Shown one piece after another: positions 38,081 to 50,119 of a DNA stretch of 64,000 bases. Position 1 is the stretch's first letter, and each line of letters begins with the position of its first letter. The notes beneath the pieces are model-generated. The model saw only the letters and a list, made by a program, of their open reading frames with translations. It was not told the origin of the DNA and ran no database searches. The position numbers and the translations under genes were made by a program. The stretch is from Lytechinus variegatus (lineage: Eukaryota > Echinodermata > Echinoidea > Temnopleuroida > Toxopneustidae): the NCBI RefSeq assembly GCF_018143015.1, contig NC_054741.1:15933736-15997735 (forward strand), in the 5' to 3' direction.

Positions 38081-38754
38081 TTAATTATTTTACTACTTCA
38101 AATGGAAAGGTTTTGTTGCATTTTACAAACAGTTTTTATAGTTCTAGTGCATTACAATTATTATTGAATGATTTATCACACCTGTTTTGCAATGTAATTT
38201 CAACTTCTAAAATTGATGACGGAAGATTACAATTTTCAAATTTTGATGCACTTTTGCATGTCATAGTCTACCCACGTGATGCCACTACGTCATTAAGAAA
38301 GAAGTTATGACAGGTTCGGAGGTGTCACAAATATTTAGTCAGGTTGTTGTCCCTGATCTTGGCAAAGAGGGCTTCGTGAAACGATTAGCAGACAAGTAGC
38401 TCACTATCTCCGATTTAGTCAAGAAGTTAGGCTTATGACGGTGTTGAGAAACGGGCCCCTGAACTCAGTTGGCTCCACTCACTATATACAGAGACCGAAG
38501 TCCTAATTCGATCTGTACAGGGCCAGACTCAATGGCCATATGTTTATGTATTAAGTTGGGATAAACCAACGAATGAGAGTTGCACGAAAGCCGAAGAAAG
38601 TCAGCTTTTTTTGGTCCTTTTAAGTTTATTTTTCTCCGTTTTGGTGCATTTCAGGCCAAAACAGAATAATAATAATCTTTATTTTGGTCCAGTTCTACAT
38701 TTGTCTAAATGAGCCCCATCAGGGGGATTTTATTTTGTTAACCCCCTAATGATG

Positions 38755-39285
38755 GCTGCATATAATCCAAAGGCGGGCAGCTAGATTCGTGCTTAACAGA
38801 TACCACAACACCTCTAGCGTTACATCTATGCTCGAAGAACTGAAATGGCCCACACTGCAGAAACGAAGGGAGGATTCTAGACTGGTCCTTATGTACAAGC
38901 TGCACCACAATCTTGTCAGCTTCCCAGTGGAAGAATACATCACCCCACTCACTGGATCAACAAGAACTCGATCACAGCAACAAGGGAATGGCTACCAGCT
39001 ACCACACTGCAGGACAGAGCACCATCGTCAATCCTTCTTTCCAAGGACGATCAAGGACAAGGCATGGAATACTCTTCCTCCCAACATAATCAATGCCTCT
39101 TCTCCAAAAGCCTTCCGCCTGAGACTGGCGGAAGGCCAGAGCTAAATCTGATGGGACTTTTTACTTGCACCTGTATATATTTTGCACTGCACACCTAAAC
39201 CGGCCATACACACATGTCAAATAAACCATCTGCAAGAATCTTCAATCCTGAAGGAGGCAGATTTAACCCGAAGAAGAAGAATCGC
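38755..39285 (+). mobile_element. LINE ORF2 C-terminal fragment with 3' UTR
   Basis: The frame from about 38765 reads IQRRAARFVLNRYHNTSSVT, then MLEELKWPTLQKRREDSRLV, MYKLHHNLVSFP, SFFPRTIKDKAWNTLPPNII and KAFRLRLAEGQS before a stop at 39146. This is the conserved tail of L2/CR1/jockey-group LINE proteins. A short 3' UTR ends with CTTCAATCCTGAAGGAGGCA and (GAA)n near 39285. Everything upstream of the reverse transcriptase end is missing. It is an ordinary 5'-truncated insertion in the TP53RK-DAD1 spacer. Confidence 0.85.
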
Positions 39286-40134
39286 GAGCTGTCTCTGTGT
39301 ACAAGGAAAAATTTAAATGTTTCAAAAACTTCCTTGAAACCGACGACTGCCAGCTGTCTAATGTGGGAGTCTGGGACATGAGCTGTATGATAAAATTCTG
39401 TGCTTAATTATTTCTCAGCAATTATATTTTCTTCCATAGCTGAGCTATTTGGCACACATTCATTTTTATTCATACATATAAAGTTAAAAGTACGACATAC
39501 ATCAAGCCTGAGTTAGAGGCCTAGATCTAATTAATTAATTTCATTTTTGGATATCAAACTCATTTGACAATTGACAATTCACTACATTGACATTGTTTGT
39601 AATTCATTGACTTGAGTCTTGAGATCGTAAAGTTACCACAACAATTGCCCTAATCATGCCCTTTATTCCATCAAAAAAATAAAACTCAAATTCTTGGCTC
39701 AAATTTACCCTATATTTCATTGATCTTGATCTTGAAGTTGAATGACAGACATCAGCTTTATTAGTCTCCGTACTACTGTCGGAAGATTGGAGTCTCCAGC
39801 CCGCTCTCGACCTCGAGCGGGTTAATGCAGGCAGCGCAGTCACGTCGGAGACCTAGGCCTATCAGTCGAAGATTATAGGCGGGTGAGTACGCTACATATG
39901 AGCACACGAGGTCAAATATGACAATAGCAGACGCCATTTATAGGCTCTTTCGATATTATTTTTTAAACACTACTATTGAGTCTAAGATAATTTATAATGA
40001 ATTTTTTGAAGATTTTAATTTATTGTTAAAAACTAATAATAATATATCTCGACTGTTAATAAATTAAAATAGTCAAAAATAATATTAAAATATTTGTTAA
40101 TTTAACTATTCCTGACCCTTCCCATCATACAATA

Positions 40135-40218
40135 TTTTGACGCGATCGCGACGACACGTAGGACACTAGCACGCACGAGCATCAATTTTTCTCTGCATAA
40201 ACCAAAAAAGAATACAAA
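40135..40218 (+). promoter_or_regulatory. CpG-rich leader of DAD1
   Basis: The 84 bases before the DAD1 start codon are richer in CpG than their surroundings (GACGCGATCGCGACGACACG). This fits a TATA-less promoter or 5' UTR of a housekeeping gene. No TATA box is apparent and the transcription start cannot be placed. This is an inference from composition and position. Confidence 0.35.
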
Positions 40219-43200
40219 ATGTCTGTAAATCTGTTCACCGTGATAAACAAATTTTATGATGAATACACGACGAGAACGCCACTTAAGTTGAAAATAATTG
40301 ATGCATACCTGACGTATATTCTGTTGACTGGGGTTGTGCAATTTGTCTACTGTGCACTTGTTGGCACTTTCCCGTTCAACTCTTTCCTCTCGGGATTCAT
40401 TTCCAGTGTCGGATCCTTCGTGCTCGCCGGTAAGTCCGGGGGAGAACGATGGATGGGGGGGGGGGGGCTGGATGAGGGATCAATGGGGACGGTTAGCGGG
40501 GTTGGATGTCCGCCTGTCCAGTTTTAAAAAATGGAAGCATTCTTTTGTATTTGAATTAAAGTTGTGAATTAAACCCAATTTGCCTTAGTTGGCGTCATCA
40601 ATCATTGCCTGAGCGAGCCGGTGCAGTTGATCAACTGAACACTTTTTATGAATTCATATCAAACACGTTATCATTCTCAAAGACAAAGAATTCACCAAAC
40701 TTTCATCACAAATACACAATTACCTACAAACAACGTTCTCGCCAGTGTAGAACACACGCGTCGCATGCGACACACGCAAATTCCACAAGCTCCTGGTGCG
40801 TCACGCGCGAAAAGTGAGCGACACGGGCAAAAAAAATTATAAAAAGTGAGGGAAAATCATCGAAAATAATTGTTGCATCATTCATCATCAATCCTCAAAA
40901 GTATAGAATGTTTCAGAATCATTTCGGCAACAGACAAACTACGATCTTATCACTTGACCGGATAATATCCATGCATAGACACTGGCGCATTTCCACTTCC
41001 AGCCGGCTAGCCAGCCACCCAGCCACGCTAGCTTTGCCAGCCCGCTGGCGCGGCTAGCTAGCTGAGCCAGAGCCGGACCTGCACGCAATGTCTGGAAGTG
41101 AATTGTCCGCGATGCGACGTAACTTTTCATTTTTACATGATACCGTATTCTGATAACTTTCAAGAAATTTTGATTTTAAAATGAATTGTTCCATATAATT
41201 TTCCTGGTAATTACTTGCTAAGTATATTCTTAACGTTCATTCTCAATTTCTGCTGTCATGTAACAACGAAATAATTGTTGAAATTCTTGGATGTATGAAC
41301 TGTAATAGGCTTGGCCAGCGACGTGCGTATGGCAAGCTATTTTAACATTTTCTGATATCAAAAATTATTAGATTTATTGATATCAAGAATTAATTTCTTG
41401 AATTAATTTCTTGATATCAAGAACTCATTTCTTGATATCATAAAACGATTTCTTGATATCAAGAAATTAATTCTTGATACCAAAAAACATTTATTTTTAT
41501 ATCAAGAATTAATTTCTAACTTGATATCAAGAATTCATTACTGATTAATAATCAGAATGATTTTTTTGCAATAAATTGACGATCGAATTCAGAAATGAAT
41601 TCTTGATATCAAAGATTCATTTCTTGTGATATCAAGAATTCATTTCTTGATATAAAAAAATAATTTCTGGATATCAAGAATTCATTTCTTTAAAAAAATC
41701 AGATTGATTTTTTGCAATACATTGACGCTCAAAATCAGAAATGAAAATGAATTCTTGATATCAAGAATTAATTTCTTGATATCAAGAATTGATTCCTGAA
41801 TGAATATCAGAATGATTTTCTTGATATCAAGAATTCATTTCTGAATAAAAATCAGAATTATTTCTTGCAATATATTGATGCACGAAATCAGAAATGAAAA
41901 TGAAGACCTTGATATCAAGAATTAATTTCTTAGAAAATGTGAATGAATGTTAAAACGGTTTGCGATATACATGTGGATGATTTTGTGAAAGGAAAAAAGC
42001 GAGATCCCGGGAGCGAGATGTTAATGTTATTTGTATGACAGCTAATTGCTGGATTCACCATTTATTTTTCATTCTTTCATGTAAAACAGACTATAATTTA
42101 TTGTATTGTTTTTCACATGTGTGTACAGTTCTATTGATTGATGTTCTGGGGGGGGGGGGTGGCGTGAGATCGATGTTTAGGTATTTTTAATCGATATGTC
42201 ATGCCAACTCCCCCGCCCCTAGATCCTGCATCGTACAGATCAGAAATATGCCTAAGACTTTGCAACATCTCTCTAAAGGGAATTTGAATTGCAAAATGAT
42301 GAAAATGGTCAACACATTTTCGAAGTCTCAACCTGAAAAAAAATAAAGCATGGTAAAAATGAATGATAAGTGATTTTGTATATTTCCAATATTTCCCAAC
42401 TGAAAATTAACTTACTGAAAACACACGTTCGTGATACGTAGGTGTCATTTTCAAGTGACCAAACATTAAAGCGGGAGTTCACCCTGACAAAAAGTTTATT
42501 GTAAACATAGCAGAACTTAAACATAATGATAAGCATTGATGAAAGTTTTACGAAAATCCATCAAAGATTTTAAAAGTTATTAGAATTTGTATAATTTTTT
42601 TTTATTTGTATAGTCGCTGATTGAAAAAAAAATCAATGAAATGTCCGTCACCACCCAAAGCAATCGCTCTCATGGCTCATGTTTTAAAATGACCTCAGTG
42701 GCTGCCCAAATGATACCCAAGAGAAACGATTTTCATCTCATGTTTACCTGATTTAATGGTTCAGCAAATCTTGGCAGATTATCTAAATTTGTTGTCGAGT
42801 GTCCTGATGACAGATCTAGCCCAGCTGCTTCACCCAAGGTATTACGCAATGTACCTTATATGACGAAGGAGGTATCACTTGCTTTGGCTGTAGCTTCATT
42901 TTTTTTTATTTCTTAAAGAGTTCATAGCAAAAGCCTAAAGGTATATAAAATATATTTTAACTCGTTAGGACCTCAAATTTTTTTTAAAACATTCCTAATG
43001 GATCGTTCATTAATCTGACATTTTTGTGACTTCTATTTCGTTTTATTTTCTTTCCTGCGGTTGTCAGAAAAATGCGTGATTTATATTTATTTTTGGAGAA
43101 CGGGAGTCCGTACCGAAAGGTATATTAAATATATTTTAATTCATCAACACATCAAAACAATGTTAAAACATGTCCTGATAGATCGTTCATTAATCTAAAA

Positions 43201-46200
43201 TGTTTGTGACTTTTGTTCTTTTATTTTCATTTCCGCTGTTGTCAGAAAATTGCGTGCTTTATATTTCTTCTCGGAGAACGGGAGTCTGTAACGAAAGGTA
43301 TATCAAATATATTTTAAATCATTAACACCTTAAAACAATGTTAAAACATGTCCTGAGATAGATCGTTCATTAATCTTAGATGTATGTGACTTCTGTTCTT
43401 TTATTTTCATTTCCGCTGTTGTCAGAATAAATGTGTGAATTTTATTTCTGAGAGAGTTCAAAGCGAAAGGTATATAAAATATATTTAAACTCGTTAGGAC
43501 CTCAAAACAATTTTAAAACATACCTAATCGATCGTTGAGATGTTTGTGACTTCTATCTTGTCTTATTTTCTTTCCCGCGGTTGTCAGAAAATTGCGTGTT
43601 TTATATTTCTTCTCGGAGAACGGGAGTCCATACCGAAAGGTATATCAGATATATTTTAATTCATCAACACCTTAAAACATGTCCTGAGATAGATCGTTCA
43701 TTAATCTTAGATGTATGTGACTTCTGTTCTTTTATTTTCATTTCCGCTGTTGTCAGAATAAATGTGTGAATTTTATTTCTGAGAGAGTTCAAAGCGAAAG
43801 GTATATAAAATATATTTAAACTCGTTAGGACCTCAAAACAATTTTAAAACATACCTAATCGATCGTTGAGATGTTTGTGACTTCTATCTTGTCTTATTTT
43901 CTTTCCCGCGGTTGTCAGATAATTGCGTGTTTTATATTTCTTCTCGGAGAACGGGAGTCCATACCGAAAGGTATATCAGATATATTTTGAATCATTAACA
44001 CCTTAAAACAATGTTAAAACTTGTCCTGAGATAGATCGTTCAATAATCTTAGATGTTTGTGACTTCTGTTCTTTTGTTTTCATTTCCGCTGTTGTCAGAA
44101 TAAATGTGTGAATTTATTTCTGAGAGAGTTCAAAGCGAAAGGTATATAAAATATATTTAAACTCGTTAGGACCTCAAAACAATTTTAAAACATACCTAAT
44201 CGATCGTTGAGATGTTTGTGACTTCTATCTTGTCTTATTTTCTTTCCCGCGGTTGTCAGAAAATTGCGTGTTTTATATTTCTTCTCGGAGAACGGGAGTC
44301 CATACCGAAAGGTATATCAGATATATTTTGAATCATTAACACCTTAAAACAATGTTAAAACATGTCCTGAGATAGATCGTTCAATAATCTTAGATGTTTG
44401 TGACTTCTGTTCTTTTGTTTTCATTTCCGCTGTTGTCAGAATAAATGTGTGAATTTATTTCTGAGAGAGTTCAAAGCGAAAGGTATATAAAATATATTTA
44501 AACTCGTTAGGACCTCAAAACAATTTTAAAACATACCTAATCGATCGTTGAGATGTTTGTGACTTCTATCTTGTCTTATTTTCTTTCCCGCGGTTGTCAG
44601 AAAATTGCGTGTTTTATATTTCTTCTCGGAGAACGGGAGTCCATACCGAAAGGTATATCAGATATATTTTAATTCATCAACACCTTAAAACATGTCCTGA
44701 GATAGATCGTACATTAATCTTAGATGTTTGTGACTTCTGTTCTTTTTTTTTATTCCGCTGTTGTCATATACATGTGTGATTTTTATTTCTTAGAGAGTTC
44801 AAAACGAAAGGTATATAACATATATTTTAACTCGTAAGGACATCAAAACAATTTTAAAACATACCTAATCGATCGTTCATTAATCTGAGATTTTTGTGAC
44901 TTCTATTTTGTTTTATTTTCTTTCCCGCGGTTGTCAGAAAAATGCGTGATTTATATTTATTTTTGGAAAACGGGAGTACATAACAAAAGGCATATCAAAT
45001 ATATTTTAACTCAAACACCTCAAAACAATGTTAAAACATGTCCTGATAGATGCGTGATTTATATTTCCTTTCGGGGAACGGGAGTCCGTACTGAAAGATA
45101 TATCAAATATATTTTGATTCATCAACACCTTAAAACAATGTTAAAACATGTCCTGAGATAGATCGTTCAATAATCTTAGATGTTTGTGACTTCTATTCTT
45201 TCATTTTCATTTCCGCTGTTGTCAGAATAAATGTGTGAATTTTATTTCTGAGAGTTCAAAACGAAAGGTATATGAAATATATTTTAACTCGTTAGGACCT
45301 CAAAACAATTTTACAACATACCTAATCGATCGTTCATTAATCTGAGATGTTTGTGACCTCTAATTTGTCTTATTTTCTTTCCCGCGGTTGTCAGAAAAAT
45401 GCGTGATTTATATTTATTTTTGGAGAACGGGAGTCCATATATAACGAAAGGCATCTCAAACACCTCAAAACAATGTTAAAACATGTTCTGATAGATGCGT
45501 GATTTATATTTCCTCTCGGAGAACGGGAGTCCGTACTGAAAGATATATCAAATATATTTTAATTCATTAACACCTCAAAACAATGTTAAAACATGTCCCG
45601 ATAGATCGTTCATTAAACTTAGATGTTTGTGACTTCTGTTCTTTTATTTTCATTTCTGCTGTTAACAGAATAAATGTGTAATTTTTATTCTTAGAGAGTT
45701 CATAGCGAAAGGTATATAAAATATATTTTAACTCGTTAGGACCTCAAAACAATTTTAAAACATTCCTAATAGATCGTTCATTAATCTGAGATATTTGTGA
45801 CTTCTATTTTCTTTTATTTTTCTTTCCCGCGGTTGTCAGAAAAATGCGTGATTTATATTTACTCTTGGAGAACGGGAGTCCGTAACGAAAGGCATATCAA
45901 ATATATTTCAACTCAAGCACCTCAAAACAATGTTAAAACATGTCCTGATAGATGCGTGATTTATATTTCTTCTCGGAGAACGGGAGTCCATAACGAAAGG
46001 TATTTCAAATATATTTTAAGTCAATACAGCTCAAAACACTTTAAAACATTTCCAGACAAAAAGACCCATACATTTTTAGATAAACAGCAACTTAACATTT
46101 CAACATTTTGCCGATATCAACTCTAAGTTAGGTATTGGTGTGCGCCGCCGATTAGAACAATATTACAGTGAACTTCGCGGATTGGCAATGAAACTTGACT

Positions 46201-47470
46201 TTACCGGGATCAAATCATCAAAGCGCATGTGAAAATCAAAACATCACGTGTAAAATCGGCCACCACCGAATCGGCGGGTTTGCGACACGCGTAAGAAAAA
46301 TCCTGGCGAGAACGCTGCCTACAAAATACAAATATGTAATTGTAAAAATTTTTCTTTCTTGGCATCTTGCGAATGCGATATTTAAGCTTACAATCAGAGC
46401 GCTCTTCGCATGTGAAATATTTTGATCACTTGGAAAAAAAGTATGGTATATTACCAAACTTGTGATTTCTATGGGAAAAGTTGGGAGAAAAATCGCTAAT
46501 GAGCTATTTTGACCATGTTTTATGATTTTTTTAATCTAAAAACTTTTGAAAATGTGATTTGACCATTAATTTTTTAGCATCTTTCTAATCAAGTTCCCTT
46601 TGGAAGGATGTTGCAAAGTTTTGAGCGTATGAAATTATTTTCTGACGCATACATGTACTATGCCTTTGTAGTATCTTTGACCAAAGCCAAGCCAATACAT
46701 GTCAGAGTCGATACAGCCACACACCGTCATGACCGTCTTTGAGAACACCCAACATGTACAATTAAATGAGAGGAGTTATTTTTTTGCATAAAAATCTGAA
46801 TGTTGGAAGTATGCATCCACTTGCATGGATACGTGTGAGACATTCCGGGGGGGGGGGGGACTCAAATTATATTTTGATGGGGATGTGCCTCGTGAAACCC
46901 TGAAGTTGGGGTCTTAGGAACTGACTACATGTACATACCGGTTGGTGTGAAAAGTAGGGTCTACTGAACAGGATCACGGTAATATGTAGGACAGGTATGG
47001 TGCACTCTAGCGCGGTGCATGGAGCTTCTAGTGGAGGCCTTGTTGTGAAGACTTGTATGCAGCTCTCGCATGCGATGCTCATGCTGGACAACTTTGGCAG
47101 GGCTTGGGAACTGGGATGTTTCATAACGGGGGTCATGCAAATGGGGCAGGGTGGCTTCTAAATGGAACTTTTGTCATTCAGAGTATCTAGAGAATTGAAG
47201 ATTAGGTCTGAAAAATGGGATCATGATCATCAATGCGGCACATCCCCGTACCACCAATTATATGAGCCCCACCCCCGGAGACATTGCTAGGGATTTCAGT
47301 CATTAATTTTCCATTCATCCATTTTTTTTTCTGATACAGTATGTCTGAGATTGCAAGTCAACCCAGCAAATAAATCCAGTTTTCAGGGAATTTCAACAGA
47401 GCGTGCCTTTGCAGATTTCATCTTTGCCAGTGTAATTCTTCATTTAGTAGTCATGAACTTCATTGGCTAG
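40219..47470 (+). CDS. DAD1: DAD1, oligosaccharyltransferase subunit (Ost2), two exons
   Basis: Exon 1 is 40219-40429 and exon 2 is 47340-47470. They are joined in phase 1 by a 6.9-kb GT-AG intron that splits the first Val codon of VCLRLQVNP. The 342-nt coding sequence gives 113 residues, exactly the length of vertebrate DAD1. It starts [20 protein letters not shown] and contains [33 protein letters not shown] and VGSFVLA. It ends with [20 protein letters not shown] and MNFIG. Three membrane helices are visible, at roughly 30-50, 53-73 and 92-112. DAD1 (Ost2) is a small integral subunit of the ER oligosaccharyltransferase that N-glycosylates nascent proteins; its loss causes apoptosis in hamster cells. 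The single downstream coding exon is compact compared with vertebrates. The intron is almost entirely repeats. Confidence 0.98.
41345..41935. repeat. GATATC-palindrome repeat cluster
   Basis: About 600 bp in the DAD1 intron are built from the palindromic phrase TTCTTGATATCAAGAATT and its variants (TTTCTTGATATCAAGAA, AATTCATTTC). They are mixed with a second recurring phrase, AATCAGAATGATTTTTTTGC followed by ATTGACG. At least a dozen GATATC sites are present. It is non-coding. The palindromic units make the region able to form many alternative hairpins. Confidence 0.8.
42900..46060. repeat. Satellite array of about 165-180-bp monomers with 340-bp dimers
   Basis: About 3.1 kb of the DAD1 intron is a tandem satellite. 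Monomers alternate between type A (CCCGCGGTTGTCAGAAAATT, then CTCGGAGAACGGGAGTCC) and type B (CCGCTGTTGTCAGAATAAAT, then GAGAGAGTTCAAAGCGAAAG). Both contain GGTATATNAAATATATTT and CAAAACAATNTTAAAACAT. Type-B landmarks fall at 43421, 43752, 44094 and 44435, spacings of 331, 342 and 341 bp, so the central part is a higher-order dimer of very similar copies. The flanks are more diverged. Short frames repeated within it, reading [20 protein letters not shown]-like text, are the satellite translated. Confidence 0.88.
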
Positions 47471-49508
47471 TGCTTAAGCAGGAAGTTTTGTTTTCACAGA
47501 TTATTTAGAGGTACATAATTTCTCTTTAAGTTTACAAGTTAAATAATACATTTGTGTTTTGTAGTTGTTGTTCATTTGTACAAAACCCTATTTGTTATTT
47601 TTAACTTCAGATATTTTTTCTTATTTTTGTCAATCCGTTCACTTTTTTAAAGGATCATACTCTCAATATTACAAACTACATCTATCTTTTTACCATTACC
47701 TATTGTTAATATCCAACCATGCACTCAATTAATTTGATTTCTTGTGTTCCTATGTTTAGTTTTCAAGGAATCTTGTTTGTTTTAAGGGGGGCAGCAATAT
47801 TTTTCTACCCCTTTCTCCTTCACCTTCACTTTTTTTTCTCTCTGAAGTTTGAAGAAAATTGAACAAGCCCAATAAGAAAGTTATGGCTGATTTGAAAGTG
47901 AGATCCCTCAGCCTAATCCCAAGACGATGTAAATATCTAATTGACTACTGGGTACGTATATTACGTGTCAGGGACAACTTCCCATTGAACATACACTTTG
48001 TTATCAGAGATTTTTTTTGTTTTCACCCAGGTACCTATTTTCCAGGGGCAGTTAGAGAAATATAACACAGGAAGAACAAACAAAATCATTTTAAAAAATG
48101 TGTTTGTACAACAGCAAAAACAAACAATATCATGTTATATCTTTAGTAGTGATACACCATTATTTTATTTATTAATGATAACATTTGTTTTTGTTTTTTT
48201 TTTCCTGTGCAGGTAGACTAGTACAGACATCATGGATCCCCTCTCTGGAGTATTTTCATCTCATTTATGGTCTCTTATGATAACATTTCGGCAGTTCGAT
48301 TAGAATCACATTCCTATCCTAAAGGAGAGAAATGATGTCCAGATTCTAGAATACTATTAGTTCAAAATTGCAAGAACATGTAGGGGCATTATCTATGTTG
48401 CACTACAGGTAGCACTTTTTCAATGAAAGGGCAAGACTAATTACTTCATTAAAAGAATAAACAAATTTCTTTCCCGTATTTATGGTCACAATTAAATACA
48501 CTTTCAAACACCCTAACTGACATCTATTTGTACAGGGCATTTCAATGAAAAAGAAACCCAATTTTTGCAATTGTTTGAGGCAAAATTATCAAATCAGTTG
48601 AAAGTTTATATCACTTCCACACTTCCAAAAATGATTTATCGTCATTCCAAAGATACTTGAAAAAGGTTTCTAGGACCATGCATCACTCAATGCCATTGTT
48701 CTTAAAAAAAAACAATTGGTTGATTTGCATTGTAAATTGATAGACATATGAAGTGTGCATCATGATAGCACAACATTGCTTAGATAAATAAGCATTTATA
48801 TTGAAATTTATTAAATGGTAGCAGTTTCTAAAGGGGGGGGGGATAAAAAAAAAAAAAAGATTAGGGGACAGAAAGAAGTAGTCTGATGTTTCTTGATATA
48901 TCAATTTTCATTGCATCCAATGTGTTGAACTGTTGATCATGCAAGTAAACCAAGCACAATTTTACAAAGTATCTCAACAATGGAAGCATGGTCACAGAAA
49001 CAATTAAGGTACCATTGGAATGAGAATAAGATGTACACTTTTGAAATTCATGATTTTTAATGTCACTATTATATTTTTCTTTGGAAAATACATGAAAACT
49101 AGGTTTCCATTGCATGTATTTGTTCATTTACCTGTGAAGTCTTTAAGTCATATTTCAGCCATCATTGGTATAAAGTGCATAATGTCTTTAAGTATTCTTG
49201 CAGAATAACTTCTGGCAATGAATGTGGGTTTTGTTTTTCATGAAGGATATGGCAGTTTAAATCCTTTCATGTCTTTGTAAAAAAAACGACCAAATGCCTC
49301 CTGTAGTCTAGTAGTGATGAATTTTTAAAAAGTAATTTGCGTATCATTCTTGGTATAATATAATATCTTGGATTTATAAAATCGTAATTAAAAATAAAAG
49401 AACAAAAAAGATATTTGCACATAATGATATTCTTTGGCCTTCTTGGACATCTTTTTTTTGTCAGCTAAGAGTATTTAAAATATCAATGCAATCGGGAGCC
49501 CTTAACAT

Positions 49509-49630
49509 TAAAGCTCAGTGATCGATCTTGCATTTATTGGGGCTGATTTCTATAATTGATTTTTACTTTTATTTATAATTGTGTATGCTCAATCGTAAAA
49601 GTCAGCCCCAAGATCAGTCGCTAAGCTTTA
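49509..49630. repeat. 120-bp hairpin-forming inverted repeat
   Basis: AAAGCTCAGTGATCGATCTTG, then GGGGCTGA, is mirrored by TCAGCCCCAAGATCAGTCGC and TAAGCTTT. Arms of about 35 bp with a few mismatches and an 8-base offset enclose an AT-rich loop. It may be a tiny MITE. A precursor-miRNA-like transcript is conceivable but nothing supports expression. Confidence 0.6.
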
Positions 49631-50032
49631 TGTATAAACAGGGCACTGAATTAGTGTTTTGCATGCAAAGGGAAAAGGTGAACCAATATAGTACCAGTAT
49701 TCGAAAATTAAAGATGACTACAAAGGAGATGGAGGGAAGGAGAGATAAGTGACAGGCAGAGAGAGAGAGAGGGGGAGGTGATTATGGAGTGCGAAAGGGA
49801 GGCTTTAGCAAGAGAAATCATGAAAAAAAGCGTGGAGTGTCATGAAAAAAAGGATGTTGAGCAGAATATTTGACATCAATATCTGTTTAAAATATAACTT
49901 TCTTTTATTCACCCAATTTATTTTTTCTCCTTTCTTTTAATCTCTCCCCCCCCCTCTGTTTTCTTTCTTCTTATATTGATATACATTAGGCTTTATTTCT
50001 TGTTACATTATCAAAGAGTGGTAATTATACAG

Positions 50033-50119
50033 GGGCCGCGGAACAAGACAAAATGTAAAAATTACCATACAATTGTGATTTTTTTTTGCAAGGTTAGCCC
50101 CCCTCCGTTCCGCGGCCCC
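50033..50119. repeat. Very short element with GGGGCCGCGGAAC inverted ends
   Basis: GGGGCCGCGGAAC and GTTCCGCGGCCCC enclose about 60 AT-rich bases. The GC-rich ends stand out from the surroundings. This is probably a minimal internally deleted transposon. No reliable target duplication is visible. Confidence 0.55.

Larger units (their letters stand above)
35875..38459. mobile_element. Element A: GGGGCCCGTTTCTCAACACC inverted ends, split by two nested insertions
   Basis: The left end GGGGCCCGTTTCTCAACACC at 35875 is mirrored by GGTGTTGAGAAACGGGCCCC ending at 38459. Without the insertion at 36544-38080 it would be about 1.05 kb. It is non-coding. A partial empty-site relative is at 14690-15295. 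Flanks do not show a clear duplication. The stretch just outside (GGTCTCTGTTATAT near 35848, ATATACAGAGACC near 38484) is itself inverted, suggesting that element A landed inside yet another fold-back repeat. Confidence 0.78.

Noticed and set aside
45797-46126. Open frame of 109 codons (and similar ones at 43581, 44594, 44931) with repeated CVIYI...[13 protein letters not shown] text
   Set aside because: These are the DAD1-intron satellite read in one frame. The frame is closed in other monomers and no start, splice or codon pattern supports a protein.
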